Assembly: GCA_027365055.1 (NCBI GenBank) | Contig: DAHXOD010000003.1 | Location: forward strand, 1 to 37,331 | Length of the DNA stretch: 37,331 nt | Direction: 5' to 3' | DNA from: a bacterium | Lineage (GTDB): Bacteria > Actinomycetota > Acidimicrobiia > Acidimicrobiales > RAAP-2 | In this document: in pieces, positions 18,140 through 26,413 of the stretch | Position numbering within the stretch: the first letter of the stretch is position 1 | Layout: the number at the start of each line of letters is the position of its first letter | Position numbers and translations under genes: made by a program | The notes under the pieces: model-generated | What the model was told of the DNA's origin: nothing | What the model saw: the letters and a program-made list of their open reading frames with translations, nothing else | The model's database searches: none

Positions 18140-18862
18140 GTGGATCTCACCAGCTCCTACGCTGACGTCTTCAGCGCCCGGATCCAGGGGCGCTACCGGT
18201 TCTTCGAGACCCGCAACGCCTCCACGATCCTCGCCGCCACCCACCCCGGCCGATGTGCGGAGATCGCCGACGTGCTCGACGAGTTCGACCTGCGCACCAG
18301 CGACCTGGTGGACGCCGGGCGCAACGAGTCTGCACTGGCCGCCCGCCTGAACGCGGCGTTCCGGCGGCGGGGTTGGAGGGAGTCGCGCGTCGACACCACC
18401 ATCCGTCTGGTGCTGGTGCGACACCCCTACCGCGAGGCGGGCGAGACCCGCAAGACGTCCGAGATCACCGAGGTGACCAACGAGGGCTACCTGGTCGACA
18501 ACGTCGCCGACCGGGTGGCGCTCGACGTCGAATGGAACGCCAAGGACGGGAACCTCGACCGCGACATCGGGGCCTACCGCTCCCTCTACGACTCCGGGCT
18601 GATCGACGTCGCCGTGATGATCACCCGGACCTCCGACGACCTGCGGGCGCTCGCCCAGCGGCTCGGCGTGGCCTCGGGCATGACTCCCGCCCGGGCCAAG
18701 ACCATCCTCGGGACCACCACCACGACCAACACGGCCAAGCTGATCCCACGGCTCCAGCGCGGCGACGGCGGCGGTTGCCCCATCCTCGTCGCAGCCATCT
18801 GCGACGCTACCTGGGAAGGCCCTCGGCCCTCCGAGCATCCGGAGTCGGTCGAGCGCCCCTGA
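18140..18862 (+). CDS. BglII-family type II restriction endonuclease
   Basis: A 240-residue protein with the pattern of actinobacterial BglII-like nucleases: FFETRNASTILAATHP near the N-terminus, then ARLNAAFRRRGWRESRVD, then the core VDNVADRVALDVEWNAKDG followed by LDRDIGAYRSLYDSGLIDVA. In BglII the catalytic set is Asp84, Glu93 and Gln95. Here Asp120, Glu131 and Asn133 (VEWN) occupy a comparable arrangement, though the D-to-E spacing is two residues longer. BglII relatives cut AGATCT or RGATCY; the specificity here is inferred, not shown. A methyltransferase gene follows 45 bases later, completing a restriction-modification pair. The GTG start lies nine bases after the prenyl synthase stop. 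Confidence 0.8.
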   Translation: MDLTSSYADVFSARIQGRYRFFETRNASTILAATHPGRCAEIADVLDEFDLRTSDLVDAGRNESALAARLNAAFRRRGWRESRVDTTIRLVLVRHPYREAGETRKTSEITEVTNEGYLVDNVADRVALDVEWNAKDGNLDRDIGAYRSLYDSGLIDVAVMITRTSDDLRALAQRLGVASGMTPARAKTILGTTTTTNTAKLIPRLQRGDGGGCPILVAAICDATWEGPRPSEHPESVERP

Positions 18863-18907
18863 TAAGATCCCTTTTCATTACTTAGATCTTTATGATGGGA
18901 GATTCCG
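18863..18907 (+). promoter_or_regulatory. AT-rich promoter region with GATC sites before the methyltransferase gene
   Basis: This 45-base gap is far more AT-rich than its surroundings. It contains TATGAT at 18891-18896, a good -10 match, and two sites of the RGATCY class: AGATCC at 18865-18870 and AGATCT at 18884-18889. The second lies just upstream of the -10. A GGGAG ribosome site at 18898-18902 precedes the TTG start. It may let the methyltransferase be expressed independently of the nuclease. Confidence 0.5.
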
Positions 18908-19789
18908 TTGGCGATGCGCGAGGAGGCACCGGTCGCACCGGCGCTCCGACTGGTGGAGGACCCGCCGCCGCTCCCGTCGGTGACCGGCGGCTACAAGACC
19001 GTCCTGGCCGACCCGCCGTGGCGGTTCACCAATCGGACCGGCAAGGTCGCCCCGGAGCACCGGCGCCTCGATCGGTACTCCACCCTCGACCTCGACGCGA
19101 TCTGTGCGATCGAGGTCGCGTCGGTCGCGGCCGAGGACGCCCATCTCTACCTGTGGGTACCCAATGCGCTGCTGCCCGACGGCCTGCGGGTGATGGAGGC
19201 GTGGGGATTCCGCTACATCTCCAACGTGATCTGGGCGAAGCGGCGCAAGGACGGCGGGCCTGACGGGCGCGGGGTCGGCTTCTACTTCCGGAACGTGACC
19301 GAGATCATCCTGTTCGGGGTCAGGGGGAGCATGCGCACCCTGCCCCCCGCCCGGAGCCAGGTCAACATGATCGAGTCGCGAAAGCGCGAGCACTCGCGCA
19401 AGCCCGACGAGCAGTACGCACTCATCGAAGCCTGCTCCCCCGGCCCGTACCTGGAGCTGTTCGCCCGGCACCATCGCCCGAATTGGACGGTGTGGGGGGA
19501 CGAGGCCGCACCCGGGATCGAACCACGAGGTCGCCTGCACAAGGGCTACGAAGGGGGGCCGCTCCTCCTTCCTCATCTCGATCCTCACGTTCACATCCCT
19601 GACCAGGTCTCCGACCAGCTCGGGACCAGGTTGAAGGCCAGCTACGAGGCGGGGGCCAGCATCCGCCAGCTGGCCGACGAGACCGGCTACTCCATTGCCC
19701 GGGTGCGCGGGCTGCTGGTACGGGCCGGTACGGACATCCGTCGGCGGGGGCGGACGGCGGCGTCGCCGGCCGCGGCCACCACCGACTGA
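18908..19789 (+). CDS. MT-A70 family DNA adenine methyltransferase with C-terminal helix-turn-helix
   Basis: The MT-A70 fold is shown by VLADPPWRF with catalytic DPPW at 35-38, then LYLWVPNALLPDGLRVMEAW, then FRNVTEIILFGVRG and LELFARHHRPNWTVWGDE. Family members methylate adenine N6. About residues 235-280 form an added helix-turn-helix (YEAGASIRQLADETGYSIAR) of the kind seen in small actinobacterial DNA-binding proteins, which may help recognition or autoregulation. The TTG at 18908 suits the ribosome site; ATG at 18914 is the alternative. Next to the BglII-like nuclease it is the protecting enzyme by position. Note that M.BglII itself is, as far as I recall, a cytosine enzyme, so this pairing differs. 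Confidence 0.85.
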   Translation: MAMREEAPVAPALRLVEDPPPLPSVTGGYKTVLADPPWRFTNRTGKVAPEHRRLDRYSTLDLDAICAIEVASVAAEDAHLYLWVPNALLPDGLRVMEAWGFRYISNVIWAKRRKDGGPDGRGVGFYFRNVTEIILFGVRGSMRTLPPARSQVNMIESRKREHSRKPDEQYALIEACSPGPYLELFARHHRPNWTVWGDEAAPGIEPRGRLHKGYEGGPLLLPHLDPHVHIPDQVSDQLGTRLKASYEAGASIRQLADETGYSIARVRGLLVRAGTDIRRRGRTAASPAAATTD

Positions 19790-19878
19790 CCGCCACGAGG
19801 CCGTGGTCTCGCGTTCATGCTCGGCGACGCTGCCCAGATCGGATCCGGGTGGCGAGGGACCGCCGACAGGAGCGGCGC

Positions 19879-20319
19879 TCAGGCTGGGGTGGACCCCGAA
19901 CCGGTCGACGTGCCGGTCGTGGGGGGCGACACGTGGCAGACCGACTCGATCTTCTGGGCCCGGGTGGCCAGCGTGGTCTTCAACTCCGAGCTGCCCAAGT
20001 AGGTCGCCGTTGCCCGCAGAAACGCGGCCCGAGCCGGGAAGCCATGGGCCTGGGCACGAGCTGCCCGCGCATCGAGCTTGGCCGGCGCGGTGGTGGTGCG
20101 TGCCTCGATCTTGGCGATGCGAGCCAACCGCTTCGGCGCAGTCGCACAGTTGAGCGTCCGCCCACCGTGATGCGCGGGGGGTGCCGTGGTGACCGTAGCA
20201 ACCGTGGCCGCGCCTGTGGCCGTGGCCGTACCCGTGGCCCCGGCCATCCCGGCCGCACCCCAGCTGAGGGCACCGGCTGCGACGAACGCGGCCGCTCCGG
20301 TGAGGATCTTGTTGCGCAT
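19879..20319 (-). CDS. Small secreted protein of unknown function
   Basis: A 146-residue protein with an N-terminal signal peptide (RNK basic region, hydrophobic 7-26, probable cleavage after AGA near residue 28) and an Ala/Thr-rich spacer. The helical mature part is rich in Arg and Ala, and two cysteines (58 and 128) could form a disulfide outside the membrane. The ATG at 20319 has an AAGGA ribosome site. Long upstream in-frame sequence has no secretion signal and was not included. I do not recognise a family. A direct repeat resembling a PhoP-type box lies about 100 bases upstream. Confidence 0.65.
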   Translation of the reverse strand: MRNKILTGAAAFVAAGALSWGAAGMAGATGTATATGAATVATVTTAPPAHHGGRTLNCATAPKRLARIAKIEARTTTAPAKLDARAARAQAHGFPARAAFLRATATYLGSSELKTTLATRAQKIESVCHVSPPTTGTSTGSGSTPA

Positions 20320-20421
20320 GTGTTGCGTCCTTCCCGCTCCCCGGACGTTCCGGAGAGCACCGTCGATGTGCCGGGCGATCCGGCGACTCCATCCTGCCGT
20401 ACCGGTTCGTCGATCCCGTGT

Positions 20422-20443
20422 GGAGAGTGTGAGGAGAGTGTGA
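20422..20443 (-). promoter_or_regulatory. Direct repeat resembling an OmpR/PhoP-type response regulator box
   Basis: On the minus strand TCACACTCTCC is repeated twice without a gap: a 7-base core TCACACT with 4-base spacers, an 11-base period. Mycobacterial PhoP binds 7-base direct repeats (TCACAGC) spaced by 4 bases. It is 102 bases upstream of the secreted-protein start. The function is inferred. Confidence 0.4.
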
Positions 20444-20510
20444 GGGTCGTCCGCCTTCGACAAGGTGTCAGTGGCCGATGCGACCCAATCCCGACCGGGT
20501 CGAAGATCGC

Positions 20511-21329
20511 TCACCGCGAGTTCCGGTCGAAGATGATCCGCAGCCCATGGAGCGTCAACCACGGCTCCACGTACTCGATCTCCTCGGAGTACGGAGCGAT
20601 CAACTCGGCGAGGCCTCCGGTGGCCACCACGGTGCACTCGCCGAGCACACCCCCGAACCGGCGGCACAGTCCGTCGACCTGGCCGGCGAACCCGTACAGG
20701 GCACCCGACTGGATCGACTCCACCGTCGACTTTCCGATCACGCTTCGTGGCTCGACCAACTCGACCCGCCGAAGAGCGGCGGCGTTGGCGAACAGGGCAT
20801 CAAGACTGATCTGGACCCCGGGGGTGATCGCACCGCCCAGGTACTCCCCGACCGCAGAGATGGCGTCGAAGGTGGTCGCCGTCCCGAGGTCGACCACCAC
20901 GCACGGTCCACCGAACAGGTCGTAGGCACCGACCGCGTTGGCGATCCGGTCCGCACCGACCTCCTTCGGGTTGTCGTAGAGGATCGGCATGCCGCTCTTC
21001 ACGCCTGGTTCGAGCACGACCGCGGGGACGTCGAACCATCGGGCCACCATCTGACGGAGGTTGGCGGTCACCAGCGGCACCGACGACGTCACCGCGATCC
21101 CACTGACCGTGTCGTCGATCCGTAGCCCATCGAGGTCGAGGAGCTGCGTGAGCAACAGAGCGTGCTCGTCGGCCGTCCGTTCGGCAACGGTCGACAGGCG
21201 CCAGTGGTGGGCGAGACCGGTGGGCTCGTCCCCGTCGAGCGGACCGGCGTCGGGCTCGCCGCGACCGGATCCGTCGGCGAACAGTCCGACGACGGTCTCG
21301 GTGTTGCCGACGTCGATGGCGAGCAGCAT
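20511..21329 (-). CDS. coaX: Type III pantothenate kinase
   Basis: Phosphorylates pantothenate in the first step of CoA synthesis. ASKHA-fold motifs are present: LLAIDVGNTETVVGLF (phosphate 1), GADRIANAVGAY, CVVVDLGTATTFDAI (phosphate 2) and GGAITPGVQISLDAL. At 272 residues it has the normal length. The ATG at 21329 follows the nadC stop by one base and has a GGAGG ribosome site, so it is the last gene of the pan-nad operon. Type III enzymes are not feedback-inhibited by CoA (known for the family). Confidence 0.96.
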   Translation of the reverse strand: MLLAIDVGNTETVVGLFADGSGRGEPDAGPLDGDEPTGLAHHWRLSTVAERTADEHALLLTQLLDLDGLRIDDTVSGIAVTSSVPLVTANLRQMVARWFDVPAVVLEPGVKSGMPILYDNPKEVGADRIANAVGAYDLFGGPCVVVDLGTATTFDAISAVGEYLGGAITPGVQISLDALFANAAALRRVELVEPRSVIGKSTVESIQSGALYGFAGQVDGLCRRFGGVLGECTVVATGGLAELIAPYSEEIEYVEPWLTLHGLRIIFDRNSR

Positions 21330-21330
21330 G

Positions 21331-22251
21331 TCAGGCCTCCTTGGGGTCCGCTGGGAGATCGAGGCCCAGGTCGAGCGCCGGTGCCGAATGGGTGAGGGCA
21401 CCGACGGACAGGAGGTCGACGCCGGCGGCCGCCATCACCGGTGCGGTGTCGAGTGTCACCCCCCCCGATACTTCGACCAAGGTGGGAGCAGCCCGCTCGC
21501 GCACGAGCTTCACGGACACCGCCACCTGCTCAGGTGTCATGTTGTCGAGCATCACCACGGTGGCACCCGCCTCCGTGGCCTCTGCCACCTGCTCGGGGCG
21601 ATCGCACTCCACCTCCACCATGCGCCCCGGCCACAACCGGCGAGCAGAGGCGACCGCATCGGCGATGGCCACACCGCCCAGGTGGTTGTCCTTGACCAGC
21701 ACCGCTTCGGACAGGCTTCCCCGATGATTGGTGCCGCCTCCGGCACGCACTGCGGCCTTCTCGAGCGCTCGGAGCCCCGGCGTCGTTTTGCGGGTGTCGA
21801 GCACCCGGACGGACGGGTCGACCGCAGCCACCGCGTCGACGAACCGACGGGTCAGGGTCGCCACCCCGGAGAGATGGCAGAGGAAGTTCAGCAGCGTCCG
21901 CTCCGCGGTCAGGATCGACCGCAGTGACCCGGAGACGACGGCGACCCGGTCTCCGGGACCAACTCGCCCGCCGTCATCGATCTCCCACTGGACCGTCAAC
22001 GACGGGTCGACCTGGAACAGGCTCTCGAGGGCGCAGGCCTTTCCGGCTACGACGCCGTCGGCCCGGCTGACCACCGCCACCGTGCGAACGACGCCGGGGT
22101 CGACGAGCGACGCCGTGAGGTCACCCATCGGCAGCAAGTCCTCGGCCAGTGCTCGTTGCACGGCGTCGATGACCGCTAGGCGAGGGGGATCGACCGGTGC
22201 GCCGCCGTGCACCGTTGACCATCGGTCCCGAGGTGGCAACGGGACGGTCAC
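21331..22251 (-). CDS. nadC: Quinolinate phosphoribosyltransferase (decarboxylating)
   Basis: Turns quinolinate and PRPP into nicotinate mononucleotide. Family blocks seen are RALAEDLLPMGDLTASLV, LNFLCHLSGVATLTRRFVDA, LDTRKTTPGLRALEKAAVRA with the catalytic Arg and Lys, and the C-terminal EVSGGVTLDT. The GTG at 22251 gives 306 residues; a second GTG about 12 codons later is also possible. The nadB stop lies 28 bases upstream. nadA is not in this window. Confidence 0.95.
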   Translation of the reverse strand: MTVPLPPRDRWSTVHGGAPVDPPRLAVIDAVQRALAEDLLPMGDLTASLVDPGVVRTVAVVSRADGVVAGKACALESLFQVDPSLTVQWEIDDGGRVGPGDRVAVVSGSLRSILTAERTLLNFLCHLSGVATLTRRFVDAVAAVDPSVRVLDTRKTTPGLRALEKAAVRAGGGTNHRGSLSEAVLVKDNHLGGVAIADAVASARRLWPGRMVEVECDRPEQVAEATEAGATVVMLDNMTPEQVAVSVKLVRERAAPTLVEVSGGVTLDTAPVMAAAGVDLLSVGALTHSAPALDLGLDLPADPKEA

Positions 22252-22279
22252 CGCGGTCGACCGGTCACGCGTGGCCCGG

Positions 22280-24076
22280 TCATGATCCCGGCACCGGAGC
22301 GACCGGCACACGGTCACGGCCCTGCGACGGATCAGGAGCCGCACCCACACCGGCGGTGAGGGCGGTGACCCGGCCACCAGCATGGACGATCCGCCTCCGC
22401 CACCCTGGGTCTGTCTCGTCGAAGTCGCTGCGGGCGTGCGCGCCCCGGGTCTCCGTCCTCAGGGATGCCGCTGCCAGCAAGGCACCGGCCGCGGTGACCA
22501 GGTTGGCCAGCTCGCCCCGGGACCGGTCCTCGATCGGCCCGGCGATCGCGGCGCCCACTGCACTGACCTCGTCCGAGGCGCGCTGCAGCGAGGCTGCACT
22601 CCGGACAACCCCGGCTCCGTCGAACATCGCCCGCTGGAGCGCCGCCAGCAACGCCTCGCCGGTACCGCCGCCGGTCCGGGCCGGGCCCGAAGCCTCCACC
22701 GCCGGCGGCTCACCGGGCTCATCGGGGCTGGAGCTCCCCCTGAGCTCCCCGAGCTCCCCGAGCTCCCCGAGCTCCCCGAGCTCCCCGAGCTCCCCGGTCT
22801 CCCCGGTCTCCCCGAGCACCGATGCCATCACCCCGGTCCGCTGCGGTCCGGCACCGCCATCGAGGATCGACTCGGCCAGGCGTGCACCGAACACCATGCC
22901 TTCGAGCAATGAGTTGGAGGCCAGCCGGTTGGCACCATGGACCCCGGTGCAGGCCACCTCACCCGCTGCCCACAGCCCGGGCAGCGCGGTCGCACCGGAC
23001 AGATCGGTCACCACTCCGCCCGAGAGGTGATGCGCCGCCGGGGCGATCGGCAGCCAGTCCCGCGCCGGGTCGAGGCCGATCGCGGCCAACGACTGGCTGA
23101 TCGTCGGGAACCGCTCATCGAAGGACTCGAGCGCGGTGGCATCGAGCCAGAGATGGGAGACGCCCTGGACCGCCATGCGACGGGCCATGGCCCGGCTCAC
23201 CACGTCGCGCGGCGCCAGCTCGTCGACGAACCGCTCGCCGCCGGCGTCGCGCAAGAGTGCGCCATGGCCGCGGAGCGCCTCGGACAGGAGCGGCCGGGGC
23301 ATCGCCGGATGGTGCAGCGCGGTTGGATGGAACTGCATGAACTCCACGTCCGCCACCGGCACGCCGGCGCGCAGTGCCATGGCCAGACCGTCGGCGGTCG
23401 CCTCGGCGGGATTGGTGGTCACCGCGAACAACTGACCGGCCCCGCCGGTGGCCAACACGGTATGGGTCGCCCGCACCTCGACGACCCGGCCCGAGCCGTC
23501 GAGGGCCCGTACCCCGCCACACCGCCCGTGCTCCACCAGCAGGTCGAGCGCGAACCATTCTTCGAGGACCGCGGCGACGCTCTGACGGGTCGCCTCGACC
23601 AGCGCCCGCTCCACCTCTGCTCCGGTAGCGGCCCCGCCGGCGTGGACCACCCTCGCCATCGAGTGACCCCCCTCGCGGGCCAGCGCCAGCGCGCCGCCGG
23701 GCTGGCGGTCGAACTGGGCCCCCATCGCGATCAGCTCCTCGACCCGGGCTGGTCCCTCGTCGACCAGGACGCGCACGGCGTCGGTATCGCACAGCCCGGC
23801 ACCGGCGGCAAGGGTGTCCGCCAGGTGCAGGTCGGTCGAGTCCTCGTCGCCCCCGAGCACCGCCGCCACCCCGCCCTGTGCCCAGCGAGTGGCCGAGCGC
23901 GACAGGTCCCCCTTGGTCAGGACACCCACCCGGACGGCGCTCCCGGCGTCCCCAGCTCGCCCGGCGACCGGGCCGACCGACGCCAACCGGACCGCGGCAG
24001 AAAGGCCGGCAACGCCGCTCCCGAGGATCAGCACGTCGAGCGGGCCCGGGCCCGCGGGACCGGCGCCTCGGGTCAA
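22280..24076 (-). CDS. nadB: L-aspartate oxidase
   Basis: Oxidises L-aspartate to iminoaspartate for quinolinate synthesis. FAD motif [14 protein letters not shown] is at the N-terminus. [26 protein letters not shown] and [16 protein letters not shown] carry substrate-binding His and Arg, and [20 protein letters not shown] closes the FAD site. At 598 residues it is longer than the usual 530-550 because of inserted low-complexity sequence between the catalytic and C-terminal helical domains, including a GEL/GET repeat of 24 residues. The start is TTG, overlapping the panD stop as TTGA. Confidence 0.95.
   Translation of the reverse strand: MTRGAGPAGPGPLDVLILGSGVAGLSAAVRLASVGPVAGRAGDAGSAVRVGVLTKGDLSRSATRWAQGGVAAVLGGDEDSTDLHLADTLAAGAGLCDTDAVRVLVDEGPARVEELIAMGAQFDRQPGGALALAREGGHSMARVVHAGGAATGAEVERALVEATRQSVAAVLEEWFALDLLVEHGRCGGVRALDGSGRVVEVRATHTVLATGGAGQLFAVTTNPAEATADGLAMALRAGVPVADVEFMQFHPTALHHPAMPRPLLSEALRGHGALLRDAGGERFVDELAPRDVVSRAMARRMAVQGVSHLWLDATALESFDERFPTISQSLAAIGLDPARDWLPIAPAAHHLSGGVVTDLSGATALPGLWAAGEVACTGVHGANRLASNSLLEGMVFGARLAESILDGGAGPQRTGVMASVLGETGETGELGELGELGELGELGELRGSSSPDEPGEPPAVEASGPARTGGGTGEALLAALQRAMFDGAGVVRSAASLQRASDEVSAVGAAIAGPIEDRSRGELANLVTAAGALLAAASLRTETRGAHARSDFDETDPGWRRRIVHAGGRVTALTAGVGAAPDPSQGRDRVPVAPVPGS
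22742..22813. repeat. Eight tandem 9-base units inside nadB
   Basis: Six copies of GAGCTCCCC followed by two of GGTCTCCCC. On the minus strand they encode GET twice and GEL six times in a linker outside the catalytic domain. The array is in frame and likely to vary in length among strains. Confidence 0.95.
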
Positions 24077-24465
24077 CGCGGGGACAGGCTCTCGAGTTCG
24101 ACGCCCAGGCGGGCCGATGCCTCGTCGATGGCGTTGTTGCTCCGATCCACGTGGACCACGAGCGGAGCAAACCCGTCCAACTCCTCGTCGTCGTAGTCGG
24201 CGTAGGTCAGCACGATCACCTTGTCACCGCGTTGGACCAAACGAGCCGCGGCGCCGTTGAGGCAGACCTCACCCGGTCCTCCCACGATGGCGTAGGTCTC
24301 GAAGCGGGCGCCGTTGTCGATGTCGAGCACGGTGACCTGCTCCCATTCGAGAATGTCGGCCAGGCGCATCAGCGCCGGGTCGAGGCTGATCGACCCTACG
24401 TAGTTGAGATCGGCATCGGTCACCGTGGCGCGGTGGATCTTCGACTTCATCATTCGTCGGCGCAT
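24073..24465 (-). CDS. panD: Aspartate 1-decarboxylase precursor
   Basis: Makes beta-alanine for pantothenate. The pyruvoyl self-cleavage site is in [10 protein letters not shown]: cleavage between Gly and Ser turns Ser into the pyruvoyl group. The block [20 protein letters not shown] begins the conserved part, and [20 protein letters not shown] is the C-terminal core. The chosen ATG at 24465 has an AAAGGA about ten bases upstream; ATG at 24453 or 24450 and GTG at 24492 are alternatives. The stop overlaps nadB by four bases, and panC ends 34 bases upstream of this start. Confidence 0.95.
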   Translation of the reverse strand: MRRRMMKSKIHRATVTDADLNYVGSISLDPALMRLADILEWEQVTVLDIDNGARFETYAIVGGPGEVCLNGAAARLVQRGDKVIVLTYADYDDEELDGFAPLVVHVDRSNNAIDEASARLGVELESLSPR

Positions 24466-24499
24466 CGTTCGCTGGTTCCTTTCGCCAGGCACGCGGGAC

Positions 24500-25435
24500 T
24501 CAGAGGGGACCGGCGCCCGACAGCGGGCTCCGGGGGTCGAGGTTGTCGATCAGCCTGACCGGGCCGACCCGGGCGGCAACCAGGAGACGGAGGTCGACGT
24601 CGGTGTCGTCGGGACCTGCCGGTTCGAGGTCCACCGCTCGCACCAACACCGCATAATCGGTGTCGACCAACGGCTCCTCGGCCAGGATGCTCTCCATCCG
24701 GGCGCCGACCGCTCCGGGACGCAACGATCCCCCGGCCAACCCGGCGGCCACCAGCTCGGCGCCACCCAGGAGCGCCCGGGGAAGGACCGAGGCGGCCCGC
24801 CGTTCGTCGGCGGACAACCGGACGTTGCGACTCGACAGTGCCAGCCCGTCCTCGTCGCGCACCGTCGGGCAGGCGACCACGTCGACCGGGATCGAGAGGT
24901 CGGCCACCATCTTCCGCACCACGGCCAGCTGCTGAGCGTCCTTTTCGCCGAAGTAGGCCCGGCAGGCGCCGGTCATCCCGAACAGCTTGGCCACCACCGT
25001 GGCGACTCCGTCGAAGTGCCCGGGTCGCGAGGCGCCCTCCCACCGGTCGGCCAGGCCGGCGACCGACACCGAGGTGGCCACCGGAGCGGGAAAGCCCGGG
25101 TACATCTCGTCCACCGACGGAGCGAACACGACCTGCGCCCCGGCGTCGGAGGCCAGCGCCACGTCGGCACCCAACGTACGCGGGTACGCGGCGATATCCG
25201 TCGGGTCCCCGAACTGTAGGGGATTGACGAAGATCGACACCGCGACCAGGTCGCATCGATCTGCGGCGCTGGCGATCAACGAACGGTGCCCGGCATGCAG
25301 CGCTCCCATCGTCGGGACGAAACCGACCGTCTGCCCGGACGACCGGGCCGAATCGAGCAGTGCTCGGTAGTCGGCCACCGTGCGCACCACCCGGACGGTG
25401 GCTGCCCGGAGCGGGGATTCAAGGGTCAGCGTCAT
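24500..25435 (-). CDS. panC: Pantothenate synthetase (pantoate-beta-alanine ligase)
   Basis: Joins pantoate and beta-alanine using [20 protein letters not shown] carries the HIGH-like nucleotide motif. [11 protein letters not shown] and [19 protein letters not shown] bind ATP and pantoate, and [15 protein letters not shown] is the KMSKS-equivalent loop. The length is 311 residues. The ATG overlaps the DUF2520 gene stop (ATGA). Confidence 0.96.
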   Translation of the reverse strand: MTLTLESPLRAATVRVVRTVADYRALLDSARSSGQTVGFVPTMGALHAGHRSLIASAADRCDLVAVSIFVNPLQFGDPTDIAAYPRTLGADVALASDAGAQVVFAPSVDEMYPGFPAPVATSVSVAGLADRWEGASRPGHFDGVATVVAKLFGMTGACRAYFGEKDAQQLAVVRKMVADLSIPVDVVACPTVRDEDGLALSSRNVRLSADERRAASVLPRALLGGAELVAAGLAGGSLRPGAVGARMESILAEEPLVDTDYAVLVRAVDLEPAGPDDTDVDLRLLVAARVGPVRLIDNLDPRSPLSGAGPL

Positions 25436-26361
25436 GACGGGTACCCGGCCGCGGCCAGCGTCACTTCCCCGCGCGTGCCGCTGTCAGGCAGTCCGCCGTC
25501 AGGCAGTCCGCTGTCAGGCGTGCCGCCGTCAGGCAGTCCGCCGTCAGGCAGTCCGCCGTCAGGCAGTAAGGCTCCGTGCCGATCGGGCCCGGACACCACG
25601 CTGTCGCCAGCGCCGCACCGTTCGACCGCAAGCCGGCGGGCCAGTGCCACCATGGCGTCGTAGGCACCAAGCTCCGAACGGCCGTCCGGCATCCCGGCCA
25701 CCACCCGGCGGTGGCGGTCGACGGTGGTCCAGTCCCCGCGGGCCGCGGGGCCGGTGAGCGCCGCACGAGGCCCCATGGACAGTGCATCCTCGACCGCCGC
25801 CAGCACCAGGCCGGTGAAGGCGTCGAGGGGGATGTCCACCGAACCGGCGATGCGTTCGACCTGACCGAGCAGCGCCACCACGTGGTTGGCGGCGACCGTC
25901 GCCGCCGCGTGGTACGTCGCCCGGTCCCCGTCGTCGACGGTGACCGGACGGCCACCGAGGGATTCGGCGACGGAGCGCGCCGTCGGATCCCCGGCCACCG
26001 CGAAGGTCACCCCGGTCCGCAACCGGACCGAGCCCACGGTCGGGTTCGGGAGTGGCACCAACGGATGCAACGACGCCCGCCGGGCATGGGGCGCCAGCAC
26101 GTCGAGGCCCAGCGACCCCGACAGGTGCATCACCACGGTGCCGGTCGCCGGCTCCACCGCGGCGGCGACAGCGGCCACCGCGTGGTCGGGAACGGCGAGC
26201 ACCACCACATCGGCGCCGTCGGCCGCTCCGGCGAGAGGCTCCCCGCGACCCACGACATCGAGCAGCGTGTACCCCCCGACGGCTTCCAACGCCCCCATCA
26301 ACGACCGTCCGGCCCTACCCGGGCCGATCACACGGACTCTGGTCACGAGACCCCATTTCAA
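25432..26361 (-). CDS. Rossmann-fold DUF2520 protein next to panC
   Basis: The N-terminal dinucleotide-binding domain starts VRVIGPGRAGRSLMGALEAV (GxGxxG form) and the second half (about 120-260) is the helical DUF2520 domain. The protein resembles ketopantoate or pyrroline-5-carboxylate reductases and always sits by panC in many actinobacteria (Rv3603c position). A role in pantoate supply has been proposed from context, but I know of no firm proof. The C-terminal 50 residues hold six LPDGG-type pentapeptides from a 15-base DNA repeat. The ATG at 26361 is given; GTG at 26346 (VTRVRVIG) fits family starts equally well. Confidence 0.82.
   Translation of the reverse strand: MKWGLVTRVRVIGPGRAGRSLMGALEAVGGYTLLDVVGRGEPLAGAADGADVVVLAVPDHAVAAVAAAVEPATGTVVMHLSGSLGLDVLAPHARRASLHPLVPLPNPTVGSVRLRTGVTFAVAGDPTARSVAESLGGRPVTVDDGDRATYHAAATVAANHVVALLGQVERIAGSVDIPLDAFTGLVLAAVEDALSMGPRAALTGPAARGDWTTVDRHRRVVAGMPDGRSELGAYDAMVALARRLAVERCGAGDSVVSGPDRHGALLPDGGLPDGGLPDGGTPDSGLPDGGLPDSGTRGEVTLAAAGYPS
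25478..25567. repeat. Six tandem 15-base units inside the DUF2520 gene
   Basis: Units of the form CCGCYGTCAGGCAGT run six times from 25478 with few changes. On the minus strand they encode pentapeptides of the type LPDGG/TPDSG near the C-terminus, outside the conserved domains. Confidence 0.93.
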
Positions 26362-26413
26362 CGTTCCGGCCCCTACGGGTGCCGTTCGAGTCAGAGAATC
26401 TATCTACAGACGT

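Noticed and set aside
18140-18889. Idea that AGATCT is avoided in this window as expected for a BglII host
   Set aside because: At least three AGATCT sites were seen (18884, 33765, 37021). At this base composition about three are expected in 37 kb, so there is no sign of avoidance.
18892-19263. ATG-started frame beginning just before the methyltransferase
   Set aside because: Out of frame with the DPPW protein; its residues are a shadow without family signal.
19793-19806. Hairpin CCACG-AGGC-CGTGG between the convergent methyltransferase and secreted-protein genes, considered as a terminator
   Set aside because: The stem is only five base pairs and no T-tract follows on either strand.
25478-25567. 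Possible CRISPR array
   Set aside because: The units are contiguous 15-base coding repeats without spacers. No spaced repeats of 24-40 bases or cas genes were seen anywhere in the window.
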